The notes under the pieces are model-generated. The model saw only the letters and a list, made by a program, of their open reading frames with translations. It was not told where the DNA came from and made no database searches. Source: Flagellimonas okinawensis (lineage in GTDB: Bacteria > Bacteroidota > Bacteroidia > Flavobacteriales > Flavobacteriaceae). Taken from it: 64,000 nt of DNA. Made by a program: the position numbers and the translations under genes. Each line of letters opens with the position of its first letter. The stretch's first letter is position 1. The stretch is from assembly GCF_029194005.1 (NCBI RefSeq), contig NZ_JARFVA010000002.1, positions 310,001 to 374,000 on the forward strand, read 5' to 3'. Below, piece after piece: positions 1-8,765 of the stretch.

Positions 1-630
1 TTAAAAGGATTGGACACCGATTTGGAACGCATGCAAAAAACATTGTCCATGGTCTATGAACGATTGGACCACCTAAATGTTAGAGCTCCCGCGGATGGCC
101 AATTAGGATTTTTGGATGCAGAAATCGGTCAGAATATTTCACAAGGGCAACGTATTGGACAGATTAATGTACTTACCGATTTTAAAATTGAGGCCGATAT
201 CGACGAGCATTATATCGATAGGGTGAAACGCGATCTTTCCGCCACTTTGGAACGGAACGGAAACGAGTACAGCTTGCGTTTGCGCAAGGTCTACCCTGAG
301 GTAAGGAACGGAAGGTTCCGTGTAGACCTCGTTTTTGTGGATGAAAAACCGGAGACCATTCGTGCAGGACAGAGCTACAACATCCGATTGCAATTGGGCG
401 AATCCAACGATGCGCTTTTGTTGCCCAAGGGAGGCTTCTTCCAGAGTACGGGGGGTCAATGGGTATTCGTGGTAAGTCCGGATGGCAACGAGGCCATAAA
501 ACGCAATGTGCGATTGGGCAAACAGAATTCAAGATATTATGAGGTCCTTGAAGGGCTTCAACCCGGAGATCAAGTGATTACCAGTAACTATGATAGTTTT
601 GGCGATGCGGAACGGATCGTATTAAAATAG
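1..630 (+). CDS. HlyD/MacA-type membrane fusion protein, 5' end outside window
   Basis: This is the C-terminal ~209 residues of a periplasmic adaptor subunit; the reading frame is open to the left edge, so the TTG at 10 is internal. A helical piece is followed by a lipoyl-like segment (VRAPADGQLGFLDAEIGQ), a beta-barrel region, and a C-terminal membrane-proximal domain ending in LQPGDQVITSNYDSFGDAERI. In this family the adaptor bridges an inner-membrane ABC exporter and an outer-membrane channel. It sits 64 bases upstream of an ABC ATPase and five permeases and so is likely their adaptor. The family is clear; the substrate cannot be read from the sequence. Confidence 0.9.
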   Translation, partial: LKGLDTDLERMQKTLSMVYERLDHLNVRAPADGQLGFLDAEIGQNISQGQRIGQINVLTDFKIEADIDEHYIDRVKRDLSATLERNGNEYSLRLRKVYPEVRNGRFRVDLVFVDEKPETIRAGQSYNIRLQLGESNDALLLPKGGFFQSTGGQWVFVVSPDGNEAIKRNVRLGKQNSRYYEVLEGLQPGDQVITSNYDSFGDAERIVLK

Positions 631-694
631 TCCGTAGAAATGTAACATCAATCAAAATAGAAGAGTCTTTTTATAAAAAAACAACCATCAAAAA

Positions 695-1390
695 ATGATA
701 CAGATAACAGATCTTAAAAAGAGTTTCCGAACAGAAGAGGTGGAGACCTTGGCGTTGAACGGAGTAAACCTAAAAGTGGAAGAAGGCGAATTTGTCGCGA
801 TTATGGGTCCATCTGGATGTGGAAAATCCACCTTGTTGAACATTATCGGAATGCTTGACAACCCAACCGAGGGCAGCTATAATTTTGCAGGGCATGAAGT
901 GGGCGGATTAAAAGAAAGCCAAAGAACCCAACTTAGAAAAGGAAACCTCGGGTTTGTATTCCAAAGTTTCAACCTGATAGATGAGCTCACGGTTTTTGAA
1001 AACGTGGAACTTCCTTTGATCTACCTTAAAATGAACAAGGCCGAGCGCAGGGAAAAAGTGCAAAAAGTCTTGGAGCGCATGAAGATCGCGCACAGGGAAA
1101 AACACTTTCCGCAGCAATTATCCGGTGGTCAGCAACAAAGGGTGGCTATTGCTCGGGCCGTGGTCACCAATCCAAAATTGATCTTGGCGGATGAGCCAAC
1201 GGGTAACTTGGACTCCAAAAATGGTATCGAGGTAATGAACCTGTTGACGGAACTTAACCAAGAAGGCACAACCATTGTTATGGTAACGCACTCCGATCGT
1301 GATTCACACTATGCCCACAGGGTCATTAATTTATTTGACGGTCAAATTGTGACCGAAAGCCAGAATAAGCCAATGAAAAGCATGGTATAG
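695..1390 (+). CDS. ABC transporter ATP-binding protein, MacB/LolD type
   Basis: A 231-residue stand-alone nucleotide-binding subunit. It has Walker A GPSGCGKST at residues 38-46, Q-loop VFQSFN near 88-93, signature LSGGQQQRVAIARA from 142, Walker B LILADEP at 162-168, and the switch histidine in VTHSD. The family powers FtsX-like permeases that work by mechanotransmission, moving lipoproteins, peptides or antibiotics out of the periplasm rather than transporting through the bilayer. It lies between the adaptor and five permeases with short spacers, so a single operon is inferred. The ATG at 695 follows an A-rich leader with no strong Shine-Dalgarno sequence. A second, related ATPase closes the operon at 15162. 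Confidence 0.95.
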   Translation: MIQITDLKKSFRTEEVETLALNGVNLKVEEGEFVAIMGPSGCGKSTLLNIIGMLDNPTEGSYNFAGHEVGGLKESQRTQLRKGNLGFVFQSFNLIDELTVFENVELPLIYLKMNKAERREKVQKVLERMKIAHREKHFPQQLSGGQQQRVAIARAVVTNPKLILADEPTGNLDSKNGIEVMNLLTELNQEGTTIVMVTHSDRDSHYAHRVINLFDGQIVTESQNKPMKSMV

Positions 1391-1431
1391 GAGTTTAATT
1401 CATCAATCAAAAAAACAATCAAATCAATCAC

Positions 1432-3849
1432 ATGTTCAAAAACCACCTAAATATCGCTTGGAGGACAATCAAAAAAGACAAGCTCTTCACCATTATAAAA
1501 GTAGGGGGGTTTGCCGTGGGTATTGCCGCTTGCCTTTTAATTGCCCTATTTATTCGTAACGAGGTTAGCTACGATCAGCATTATGCCCAGAAGAATCAAA
1601 TTTATAGAGTGGTTTTTCAGGGGGTGCTCCAGGGAGAGGTAATGAAGAGCACGCATTTTCAATTACCATTTGCCGAGGCGCTGCAATCTGATTTTCCAGA
1701 AATAGCGAAGGCGGGAAAGGTCAATACGATTGAAATTTTTGGAGCGGGCAAAAGAGGTTTTCGAATCAGCGGGGCACAAGAGAATACCTTTGAGGAGAAC
1801 TTTATTCTAGCAGACCAAGAGGCTTTTGATATTTTGGAAATCAACTTGGAGCAAGGAGATGCATCAACGGCTTTGACCAATCCCAAGAGCATTGTGATTT
1901 CCCAATCCAAGGCAGAGAAATATTTTCCCAACGGAAATGCCTTGCAACGGACTATATTTTTGGACAACGATACCTCCAATCCCTACACGGTAACGGGTGT
2001 GATGAAAGATGTACCAAAAAACTCACATCTGGATTTTGATTTTATGCTTCCTGTAGAGGATACCAATGGGAGCTGGACCAATCAAAACTACTTTACCTAT
2101 GTGTTGGTCAATCCCAATACCAACATTCAGGAATTGGAACAAAAAATGACTTCGATTGTTGAAAAATACATCATCCCGGCACAGATAAAACGTGGTCGCT
2201 CCGAAGCTTTTCTGGATGTTTTGAGAACAGCTGAATACAAACTGCAACCTGTTACAGACATTTATCTAAAGTCCGATCTTAAAATGCAGGACGGACTTAA
2301 ACATGGTGATGTCAAGTTTGTGTGGCTATTTGCCGCCATTGCGGTTTTTGTTTTGGTTCTGGCCATAATCAACTTTATCAATCTTTCCACGGCTAAATCT
2401 GCCAACAGGGCCAAAGAGGTAGGTTTAAGAAAAACAATTGGGGCTTTTAGGAACAACTTGGTCAATCAATTTCTTACGGAGTCTGTGCTTTTCAGTATTA
2501 TTTCTTTTGTAATGGGAGTATTGCTCGCATGGGTTTTGCTTCCAACTTTTAATGGTATTGCAGCCAAAAGTATGGTGCTACCCTGGTCCGAATGGTGGTT
2601 TGCTCCTTTATTGTTTGTCTCTGCGTTGGTCATAGGTGTTTTGGCTGGCCTGTACCCTGCATTTTATTTATCCGCATTTAGACCAGCAAGTGTTTTAAAG
2701 GGCAAATTGAGTGTTGGTAGCAAGAGTGGAAAGTTAAGGAGTGGTTTGGTGGTTTTCCAGTTTACCACGTCAGTAATCTTAATTATAGGAACGCTTATTA
2801 TTTACCGACAGATGGATTTTATCGTCAGCAAAGAATTGGGGTACGATAAAGAACAGGTATTTGTACTTGAAGGCACCAAAATTCTTGGTGAAAAGATGGA
2901 ATCCTTTAAAGAGCAACTATCATCATTGTCACAGGTAAAGAGCGTAACATCCACTAATTATTTGCCTATTGAGGGCGCCAGTAGAAATGGAAATACCTTT
3001 ATGGTAGAAGGCCAGGACGATGGTGGGCGGGGAATTCCGGCCCAAATTTGGAAAGTGGATTACGATTATATCGAAACCTTGGGCATTCAGTTGGATAAGG
3101 GAAGAAGTTTCTCCAAGGAATTTGCTTACGACTCTGTCAACTCCATTGTCATCAACACCAAAATGGCTTCGGAATTGGGCTTAAAAGACCCAATTGGAAA
3201 GAAGCTGGATAACAACAGTCAGGTTTTCATCATTATCGGAGTTATCGAAGACTTCCATTTTAAATCCTTGAAAGAGGACATCTCCGCTCTATCGTTGGTT
3301 ATAGGCAAAGATGTTGGGGCCGTTTCCGTAAAATTGGAAAAAGGAAATCCAACCGAAGCCTTGGCTTCCATAGAAAAAGTTTGGAATAGAAACATACCCA
3401 ATCAAGCGCTCAACTATACCTTTTTGGAACAAAGGTTTACCCAGATGCACGCGGATGTGCAGCGCATGGGCAAAATATTCAACAGTTTTGCGCTTTTTGC
3501 CATTCTTGTGGCCTGCTTGGGATTATTTGCACTCTCTGCCTTTATGGTGGAGCAGCGAAGAAAGGAAATAAGCATTCGAAGGGTTTTGGGTGCTCCTTTC
3601 AAGAACATCTATCAATTACTTACCATCGATTTTTTAAAACTGATAGTCATCTCTATTTGCATCGCAATTCCAATTGGTTGGTATTTAATGAATCGATGGC
3701 TGGAAGATTTTGCACACCGTATTACCATAGGTTGGGAAACGTTTTTAACCGCTGGGCTTATAGCGCTTGGCATTGCGGTTCTTACTATCAGTTATCACTC
3801 TATTGGGGCAGCATTGTTACAACCAACCAAAGGCTTACGTTCCGAATAA
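1432..3849 (+). CDS. ABC transporter permease, double FtsX / MacB-PCD type (permease 1)
   Basis: An 805-residue inner-membrane protein with the Bacteroidota double layout: TM1, periplasmic MacB-like domain, three TMs with a first FtsX module, a second periplasmic domain, and a second FtsX module (about 8 TMs in all). The cytoplasmic coupling motif is RAKEVGLRKTIGA near residue 326 and RRKEISIRRVLGA near 706. The C-terminus ends LQPTKGLRSE, a form of the NPVKSLRxE tail shared by its neighbours. Because each chain holds two FtsX modules it may act as a complete permease for an ATPase dimer; this is an inference. It is the first of five tandem paralogues. Confidence 0.93.
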   Translation: MFKNHLNIAWRTIKKDKLFTIIKVGGFAVGIAACLLIALFIRNEVSYDQHYAQKNQIYRVVFQGVLQGEVMKSTHFQLPFAEALQSDFPEIAKAGKVNTIEIFGAGKRGFRISGAQENTFEENFILADQEAFDILEINLEQGDASTALTNPKSIVISQSKAEKYFPNGNALQRTIFLDNDTSNPYTVTGVMKDVPKNSHLDFDFMLPVEDTNGSWTNQNYFTYVLVNPNTNIQELEQKMTSIVEKYIIPAQIKRGRSEAFLDVLRTAEYKLQPVTDIYLKSDLKMQDGLKHGDVKFVWLFAAIAVFVLVLAIINFINLSTAKSANRAKEVGLRKTIGAFRNNLVNQFLTESVLFSIISFVMGVLLAWVLLPTFNGIAAKSMVLPWSEWWFAPLLFVSALVIGVLAGLYPAFYLSAFRPASVLKGKLSVGSKSGKLRSGLVVFQFTTSVILIIGTLIIYRQMDFIVSKELGYDKEQVFVLEGTKILGEKMESFKEQLSSLSQVKSVTSTNYLPIEGASRNGNTFMVEGQDDGGRGIPAQIWKVDYDYIETLGIQLDKGRSFSKEFAYDSVNSIVINTKMASELGLKDPIGKKLDNNSQVFIIIGVIEDFHFKSLKEDISALSLVIGKDVGAVSVKLEKGNPTEALASIEKVWNRNIPNQALNYTFLEQRFTQMHADVQRMGKIFNSFALFAILVACLGLFALSAFMVEQRRKEISIRRVLGAPFKNIYQLLTIDFLKLIVISICIAIPIGWYLMNRWLEDFAHRITIGWETFLTAGLIALGIAVLTISYHSIGAALLQPTKGLRSE

Positions 3850-3870
3850 ATCAATCAAAAACCATCGATC

Positions 3871-6270
3871 ATGTTAAAAAATTATCTAAAAATAGCCTGG
3901 AGGAACCTCACAAAGAACAAGGGGTATACCATCATAAATGTTGGTGGATTGGCTTTGGGAATGGCCGTTACCTTGATTATTGGCCTTTGGATCAATGATG
4001 AGCTGAGCCACAACAACTATTTTACCCATAAAGATAAAATTGCCCAAGTCTTTCAATCGCAAAGTACAAATGGACAAACCTTTACTGGAAATGCCATTCC
4101 GAGACCACTGGAAGTTGCCATGCGGGAAGATTATATGGATAATTTTAAGTATGTGGTAATGTCTTCGTGGACCACGCCCCAATATTTAAAATATGGAGAG
4201 ACCAGTCTTTCTCGTAATGGGGAGTTTATGCAGCGAGATGCTCCCAACATGCTCGATCTTAAAATAATAAAAGGAGAAAAGGACGGTCTTCGGGAAATCA
4301 ATTCCATAATGTTATCCGAGTCCACTGCCACAGCCCTTTTTGGCGACGAAGACCCCATAGGCAAAACCGTTGAGGCGAACAGCCAGTACAATATGATGGT
4401 AACTGCCGTATACGAGGACATTCCCTTTAACACTTCTTTTCATGACACCGAGTATCTCATGCCTTGGGAGAAATATGTTTCCATTTGGGAATGGGTACAA
4501 CGCTCCGCAGATTATTGGGACAACAACTCTTTTCAAATGTTTGTGCAGATTGCCGATAACACTACAATGGAGTCCGTGAGCGAAAAGATTAAAAAGGTCA
4601 AACAAATAAATGACCCCGAATTGGTAGAGTATAATCCGGAAATGTTCCTTTTGCCCATGGAAGATTGGTATTTACGTTCCCGATTCGAGAATGGAAAACA
4701 ATCTGGTGGTCGCATCAAATATGTTTGGCTGTTCGGGATCATAGGTGTATTTGTTTTGTTGTTGGCCTGTATCAATTTTATGAACCTTAGTACTGCCCGT
4801 TCGGAAAAAAGGGCCAAAGAGGTAGGGATCAGAAAATCCATTGGGTCGCAACGTGGCCAACTCATCAACCAATTTTTGGGAGAATCGTTTTTGGTGGTCC
4901 TATTCGCTTTTGTCATTGCCGTTTTTATAGTGGTTTTGTCCCTAAATGGATTTAATGAATTGGCCAGAAAAGAAATGGAGTTTCCATGGACCTCACCGGG
5001 ATTCTGGATATCCTCTTTGCTATTTATATTATTCACCGCACTTTTAGCTGGTAGTTACCCGGCCTTATACCTGTCCTCTTTCCGACCAGTGGATGTATTG
5101 AAAGGAACCTTTAAAACAGGCAAACACTCCGGTCTTCCCCGAAAAATATTGGTGGTGGTACAGTTTACCGTTTCGGTCGCCTTTATTATTGGAACGGTTA
5201 TCGTAATGCAACAGATCAACTATGCCAAAAACCGACCAGTGGGATACGATAAGGAGGGATTGGTCCAGATTCCGACCATGAGCCAAGATTTCACTGGAAA
5301 GTTTCAATTGATGCGGGAAGAGTTTATCAATTCCGGCGCCATTACCGAAATGTCCACTTCCAGTGCACCGACCACAAGAATTTGGTCCAACCGAAGTGGT
5401 TTTAATTGGGAAGGAAAGCCAGAAGGATTCCAAGAAGACTTGGCCTGGACAGAGGTGTCGCCTGAATACGCAAAAAGCCTTGGGCTTAAAATTGTTGCAG
5501 GGAGGGATTTTTCCAGAGATTTTGCCTCGGATTCAACAGGAGTACTGCTCAATGAGACTGCCGTAAAATATATGGGACTAGAAAATCCAGTGGGCAAGTT
5601 CATCACAGATTCGGATGTGGAGGACCCCTTTGAGCCAATGAAAATCATTGGGGTGGTCGAGGACATGATTGCACAATCTCCATACGAACCGGTAAAACAG
5701 GGCATGTATGTATTCGACCGAGATGAAAATGGATCTTTTTACAACTTAAGATTGAACCCTAACCAAAGTGCCAATCAAAATTTGGCCATAATTGAAAGAG
5801 TGTTCAAGGAGCATTTTCCCAAGATTCCATTTCAGTATGATTTTGTGGATGAGGAGTATGGAGAAAAGTTTGCGTCGGAAGAACGTATAGGCCGACTCTC
5901 TGGCATATTCACCACATTGGCCATTCTGATCAGTTGTTTGGGTCTTTTTGGATTAACATCCTTTGTCGCAGAACAACGCACCAAGGAAATTGGAGTACGA
6001 AAAGTACTCGGGGCATCCATATTCAATGTTTGGAATATGTTGTCCAAGGACTTTTTAAAGCTAGTGGTCATTTCATGTTTTATAGCCGTGCCCATAGCGT
6101 ATTATGTAATGAACGGATGGTTACAAGAGTACCCATACCGTGTGATCTTGAAATGGTGGATTTTCGCGCTTGCAGTCCTTGGGGCATTGGCCGTCACCAT
6201 TCTTACAGTTAGTTTTCAGGCGATTAGGGCTGCTAAATCCAATCCTGCCCGAAGCTTGAGAACAGAGTAA
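3871..6270 (+). CDS. ABC transporter permease, double FtsX type (permease 2)
   Basis: A 799-residue paralogue of the preceding gene, 21 bases downstream. The N-terminus MLKNYLKIAWRNLTKNKGYT resembles permease 5 (MLKNYLKIAWRNLIKNK), suggesting a relatively close pair. Both coupling motifs are intact: RAKEVGIRKSIGS in the first FtsX module and RTKEIGVRKVLGA in the second. It ends SNPARSLRTE. Two large periplasmic MacB-PCD domains separate the membrane bundles. The role is inferred to be export or extraction of a periplasmic substrate with the ATPases at 695 and/or 15162; the substrate is unknown. Confidence 0.93.
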   Translation: MLKNYLKIAWRNLTKNKGYTIINVGGLALGMAVTLIIGLWINDELSHNNYFTHKDKIAQVFQSQSTNGQTFTGNAIPRPLEVAMREDYMDNFKYVVMSSWTTPQYLKYGETSLSRNGEFMQRDAPNMLDLKIIKGEKDGLREINSIMLSESTATALFGDEDPIGKTVEANSQYNMMVTAVYEDIPFNTSFHDTEYLMPWEKYVSIWEWVQRSADYWDNNSFQMFVQIADNTTMESVSEKIKKVKQINDPELVEYNPEMFLLPMEDWYLRSRFENGKQSGGRIKYVWLFGIIGVFVLLLACINFMNLSTARSEKRAKEVGIRKSIGSQRGQLINQFLGESFLVVLFAFVIAVFIVVLSLNGFNELARKEMEFPWTSPGFWISSLLFILFTALLAGSYPALYLSSFRPVDVLKGTFKTGKHSGLPRKILVVVQFTVSVAFIIGTVIVMQQINYAKNRPVGYDKEGLVQIPTMSQDFTGKFQLMREEFINSGAITEMSTSSAPTTRIWSNRSGFNWEGKPEGFQEDLAWTEVSPEYAKSLGLKIVAGRDFSRDFASDSTGVLLNETAVKYMGLENPVGKFITDSDVEDPFEPMKIIGVVEDMIAQSPYEPVKQGMYVFDRDENGSFYNLRLNPNQSANQNLAIIERVFKEHFPKIPFQYDFVDEEYGEKFASEERIGRLSGIFTTLAILISCLGLFGLTSFVAEQRTKEIGVRKVLGASIFNVWNMLSKDFLKLVVISCFIAVPIAYYVMNGWLQEYPYRVILKWWIFALAVLGALAVTILTVSFQAIRAAKSNPARSLRTE

Positions 6271-6319
6271 AAACGAATTTGTGCCGAAGAGGTTTTGGCA
6301 CCATCAAAAAACGAGAATC

Positions 6320-8755
6320 ATGTTTAAGAACAATATTAAAATTGCATGGAGGAGCCTTAAAAAGCAGCCATTCTTCACTTTCCTCAACATATTTGGATTA
6401 GCTATAGGAATGGCTGGTGGGCTTTTGCTCGGTCTCTATATTTACGATGACTTGAGCCACGACAAAATGTTCGTGGATGCAGACAGGATCTATAGGGTCA
6501 ATGCCGATATGAAATTTGGTGGGGCCGCCGAAAGTATGTCCGAAGTGTCCGCGCCAATGGCACAGGCCTTGTTGAATGATATTCCAGAGGTGGAAATGGT
6601 GACACGATTCCGGAACATAGGAAGCATTTTCATTCGTTCGCAAGATGTAACAGACAATGTACGGGAGAACCATATAGCTTATGCGGATTCAACTTTTTTT
6701 AAAATGTTCGGGGTTGAACTGTTATATGGTGATGAGCGAACAGCATTGGTAGAACCCAACACCATGGTAATGACCCGAACGGCCGCCGAAAAACATTTTC
6801 CCATAGACCAAGCTGTAGGTAAAACTTTAATGATCGACGATCAACAAGTTTACAGGGTCACTGGAGTTATGGAAGACCTTCCCAAAAACTCTATTTTTAA
6901 TGAAAAACCTCTCTTTTTATCCATGGCCGGCTATGAAGATGCGCAACAGGCCGAGTGGGGAAACCACAATTATTATACGTTTGTAAAACTGGTACCAGGG
7001 GCCACTGGTTCTGATATTCAGGATGAGATGCAGGCCATGGTGGGCAAATATCTAATACCATATGCGCAACGATTTTTTCCGGGGATCACGGAGCAGCAAT
7101 TCTTGGATTCCGGAAACTATATGCACTATTCTACCATTCCATTGACAGAAATACACTTGTATTCAAAAAGGAGCCCGGAGTTTAGTACCGTAAGTGATAT
7201 TAAGAATGTTTACATTCTTGGAGCCATAGCTCTTATATTGTTGGTGCTGGCAAGTGTAAACTTTATGAACCTGTCCACTGCCCATTCGCTAAAACGATCA
7301 AAAGAAGTTGGAATCCGCAAAACTTTGGGTTCTCAACGCAGTGGGTTGATCGGTCAGTTTTTAACGGAATCGGGGATCATTGCTTTGTTTTCATTGGTTT
7401 TTGCCATTATAATTGCCAGTATAGCCATGCCATTTTATAATGATCTTGCTGGCAAGGAACTCTCCATTCCTTTTAGCAATCCGTTCTTTTGGTTGATTTT
7501 GTTTGTAGCCGCCTTGTTTCTTGGTCTGTTTTCTGGAAGCTACCCTGCCTTTTTTATGTCGCGTTTTGTGGCCGCCAAGGTTTTAAAGGGTCAGGGAGAT
7601 CAATCCATAGGTGGAGGAAGGGTAAGAAATGTACTGGTAATACTTCAATTCAGCATTTCGGTATTCTTGATCATGGGTACCCTTACCGTTTTTCAACAAT
7701 TAAGGTTTATCCAAGGAAAAGATCTTGGGTACGGAAAAAACCAAGTGCTGATCATTGGAGGGATAAATGCCCTTGAAGGTAAAAAAGAGTCCTTTAAAGA
7801 TGCTGTATTGAGAATAAGTCAAGTCAACAGCGCAACATTGAGCAGCTATCTGCCTACACCATCATCACGTAGTAGCGGCACATATTTATTGGCAGAAGAC
7901 CGTAGTCAAGATAAATCCATCAATATGCAACAGTGGGCTGTGGACGAAGACTACCTTTCCACTATTGGTCTTACTATGGTTTCGGGCAGGGCTTTCGATA
8001 CAGATCGATTTGCCACCGATTCTTCAGCGGTTATTTTAAATGAAAAAGCAGTGGCCATTCTTGGAAAAACACCGGAAAATGTCATTGGAACTCGATTTGT
8101 TGGTCACTTAGACCAAGAAGACAGCTTTTTTACGGTTATCGGTGTCTTGAAAAACTTCCATTTTGAGACGTTAAGGGATGAGGTAGGGGCATTGGCACTC
8201 TTTTACGGAGGAGAGTATGCCAGTAACTTGGCCATTAAGCTAAACGGGGGCGATGTCTCCAGAACTGTGGCCGAAGTAGAAAATATTTGGCGCGAAATGG
8301 CACCTACTCAACCCTTCGAACACTATTTTATGGACGACTCCTTTAATTCGAGTTACGAGGCTGAACAACGATTGGGAGAGATTTTTATGATCTTCACCAT
8401 GTTGTCCATTGTCATAGCTTGCCTGGGCCTTCTTGGCTTAGCTACCTTCAATGCTCAGAAGAGAGTCAAAGAAATTGGGGTGCGAAAAGTATTGGGTGCT
8501 GGCGTTGGTCAGATTGTCTATAGATTATCCGTGGACTTTTTAAAACTGGTTGGCCTAGCTGTGATCATTGCCCTGCCATTGGGCTGGTACGCTATGGACC
8601 GATGGTTACAGGATTTCTCCTATCGAATAGATATTCCGTGGTGGATCTTTGCCTTATCCGCCCTGTTGGCCGTAGGTGTCGCAATAATTACGGTGAGTTA
8701 TCAAAGTATCAAAGCCGCGATTGTAAATCCTGTAAAAAGCCTACGAACAGAATAA
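6320..8755 (+). CDS. ABC transporter permease, double FtsX type (permease 3)
   Basis: An 811-residue paralogue. A GTG in frame at 6281 would add 13 residues, but the ATG at 6320 begins MFKNNIKIAWRSLKKQPFFT, which aligns with the starts of permeases 1, 2 and 5 and is preferred. The coupling motifs are RSKEVGIRKTLGS (first module) and RVKEIGVRKVLGA (second module). The C-terminus is VNPVKSLRTE. TM1 (LNIFGLAIGMAGGLLLGLYI) is followed by a periplasmic domain. It shares the operon and presumed function of its neighbours. Confidence 0.92.
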   Translation: MFKNNIKIAWRSLKKQPFFTFLNIFGLAIGMAGGLLLGLYIYDDLSHDKMFVDADRIYRVNADMKFGGAAESMSEVSAPMAQALLNDIPEVEMVTRFRNIGSIFIRSQDVTDNVRENHIAYADSTFFKMFGVELLYGDERTALVEPNTMVMTRTAAEKHFPIDQAVGKTLMIDDQQVYRVTGVMEDLPKNSIFNEKPLFLSMAGYEDAQQAEWGNHNYYTFVKLVPGATGSDIQDEMQAMVGKYLIPYAQRFFPGITEQQFLDSGNYMHYSTIPLTEIHLYSKRSPEFSTVSDIKNVYILGAIALILLVLASVNFMNLSTAHSLKRSKEVGIRKTLGSQRSGLIGQFLTESGIIALFSLVFAIIIASIAMPFYNDLAGKELSIPFSNPFFWLILFVAALFLGLFSGSYPAFFMSRFVAAKVLKGQGDQSIGGGRVRNVLVILQFSISVFLIMGTLTVFQQLRFIQGKDLGYGKNQVLIIGGINALEGKKESFKDAVLRISQVNSATLSSYLPTPSSRSSGTYLLAEDRSQDKSINMQQWAVDEDYLSTIGLTMVSGRAFDTDRFATDSSAVILNEKAVAILGKTPENVIGTRFVGHLDQEDSFFTVIGVLKNFHFETLRDEVGALALFYGGEYASNLAIKLNGGDVSRTVAEVENIWREMAPTQPFEHYFMDDSFNSSYEAEQRLGEIFMIFTMLSIVIACLGLLGLATFNAQKRVKEIGVRKVLGAGVGQIVYRLSVDFLKLVGLAVIIALPLGWYAMDRWLQDFSYRIDIPWWIFALSALLAVGVAIITVSYQSIKAAIVNPVKSLRTE

Positions 8756-8765
8756 ACGATAAGCC

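Noticed and set aside
6281..6319. GTG start adding 13 residues to permease 3
   Set aside because: The paralogues all begin at the residue equivalent to the ATG at 6320.
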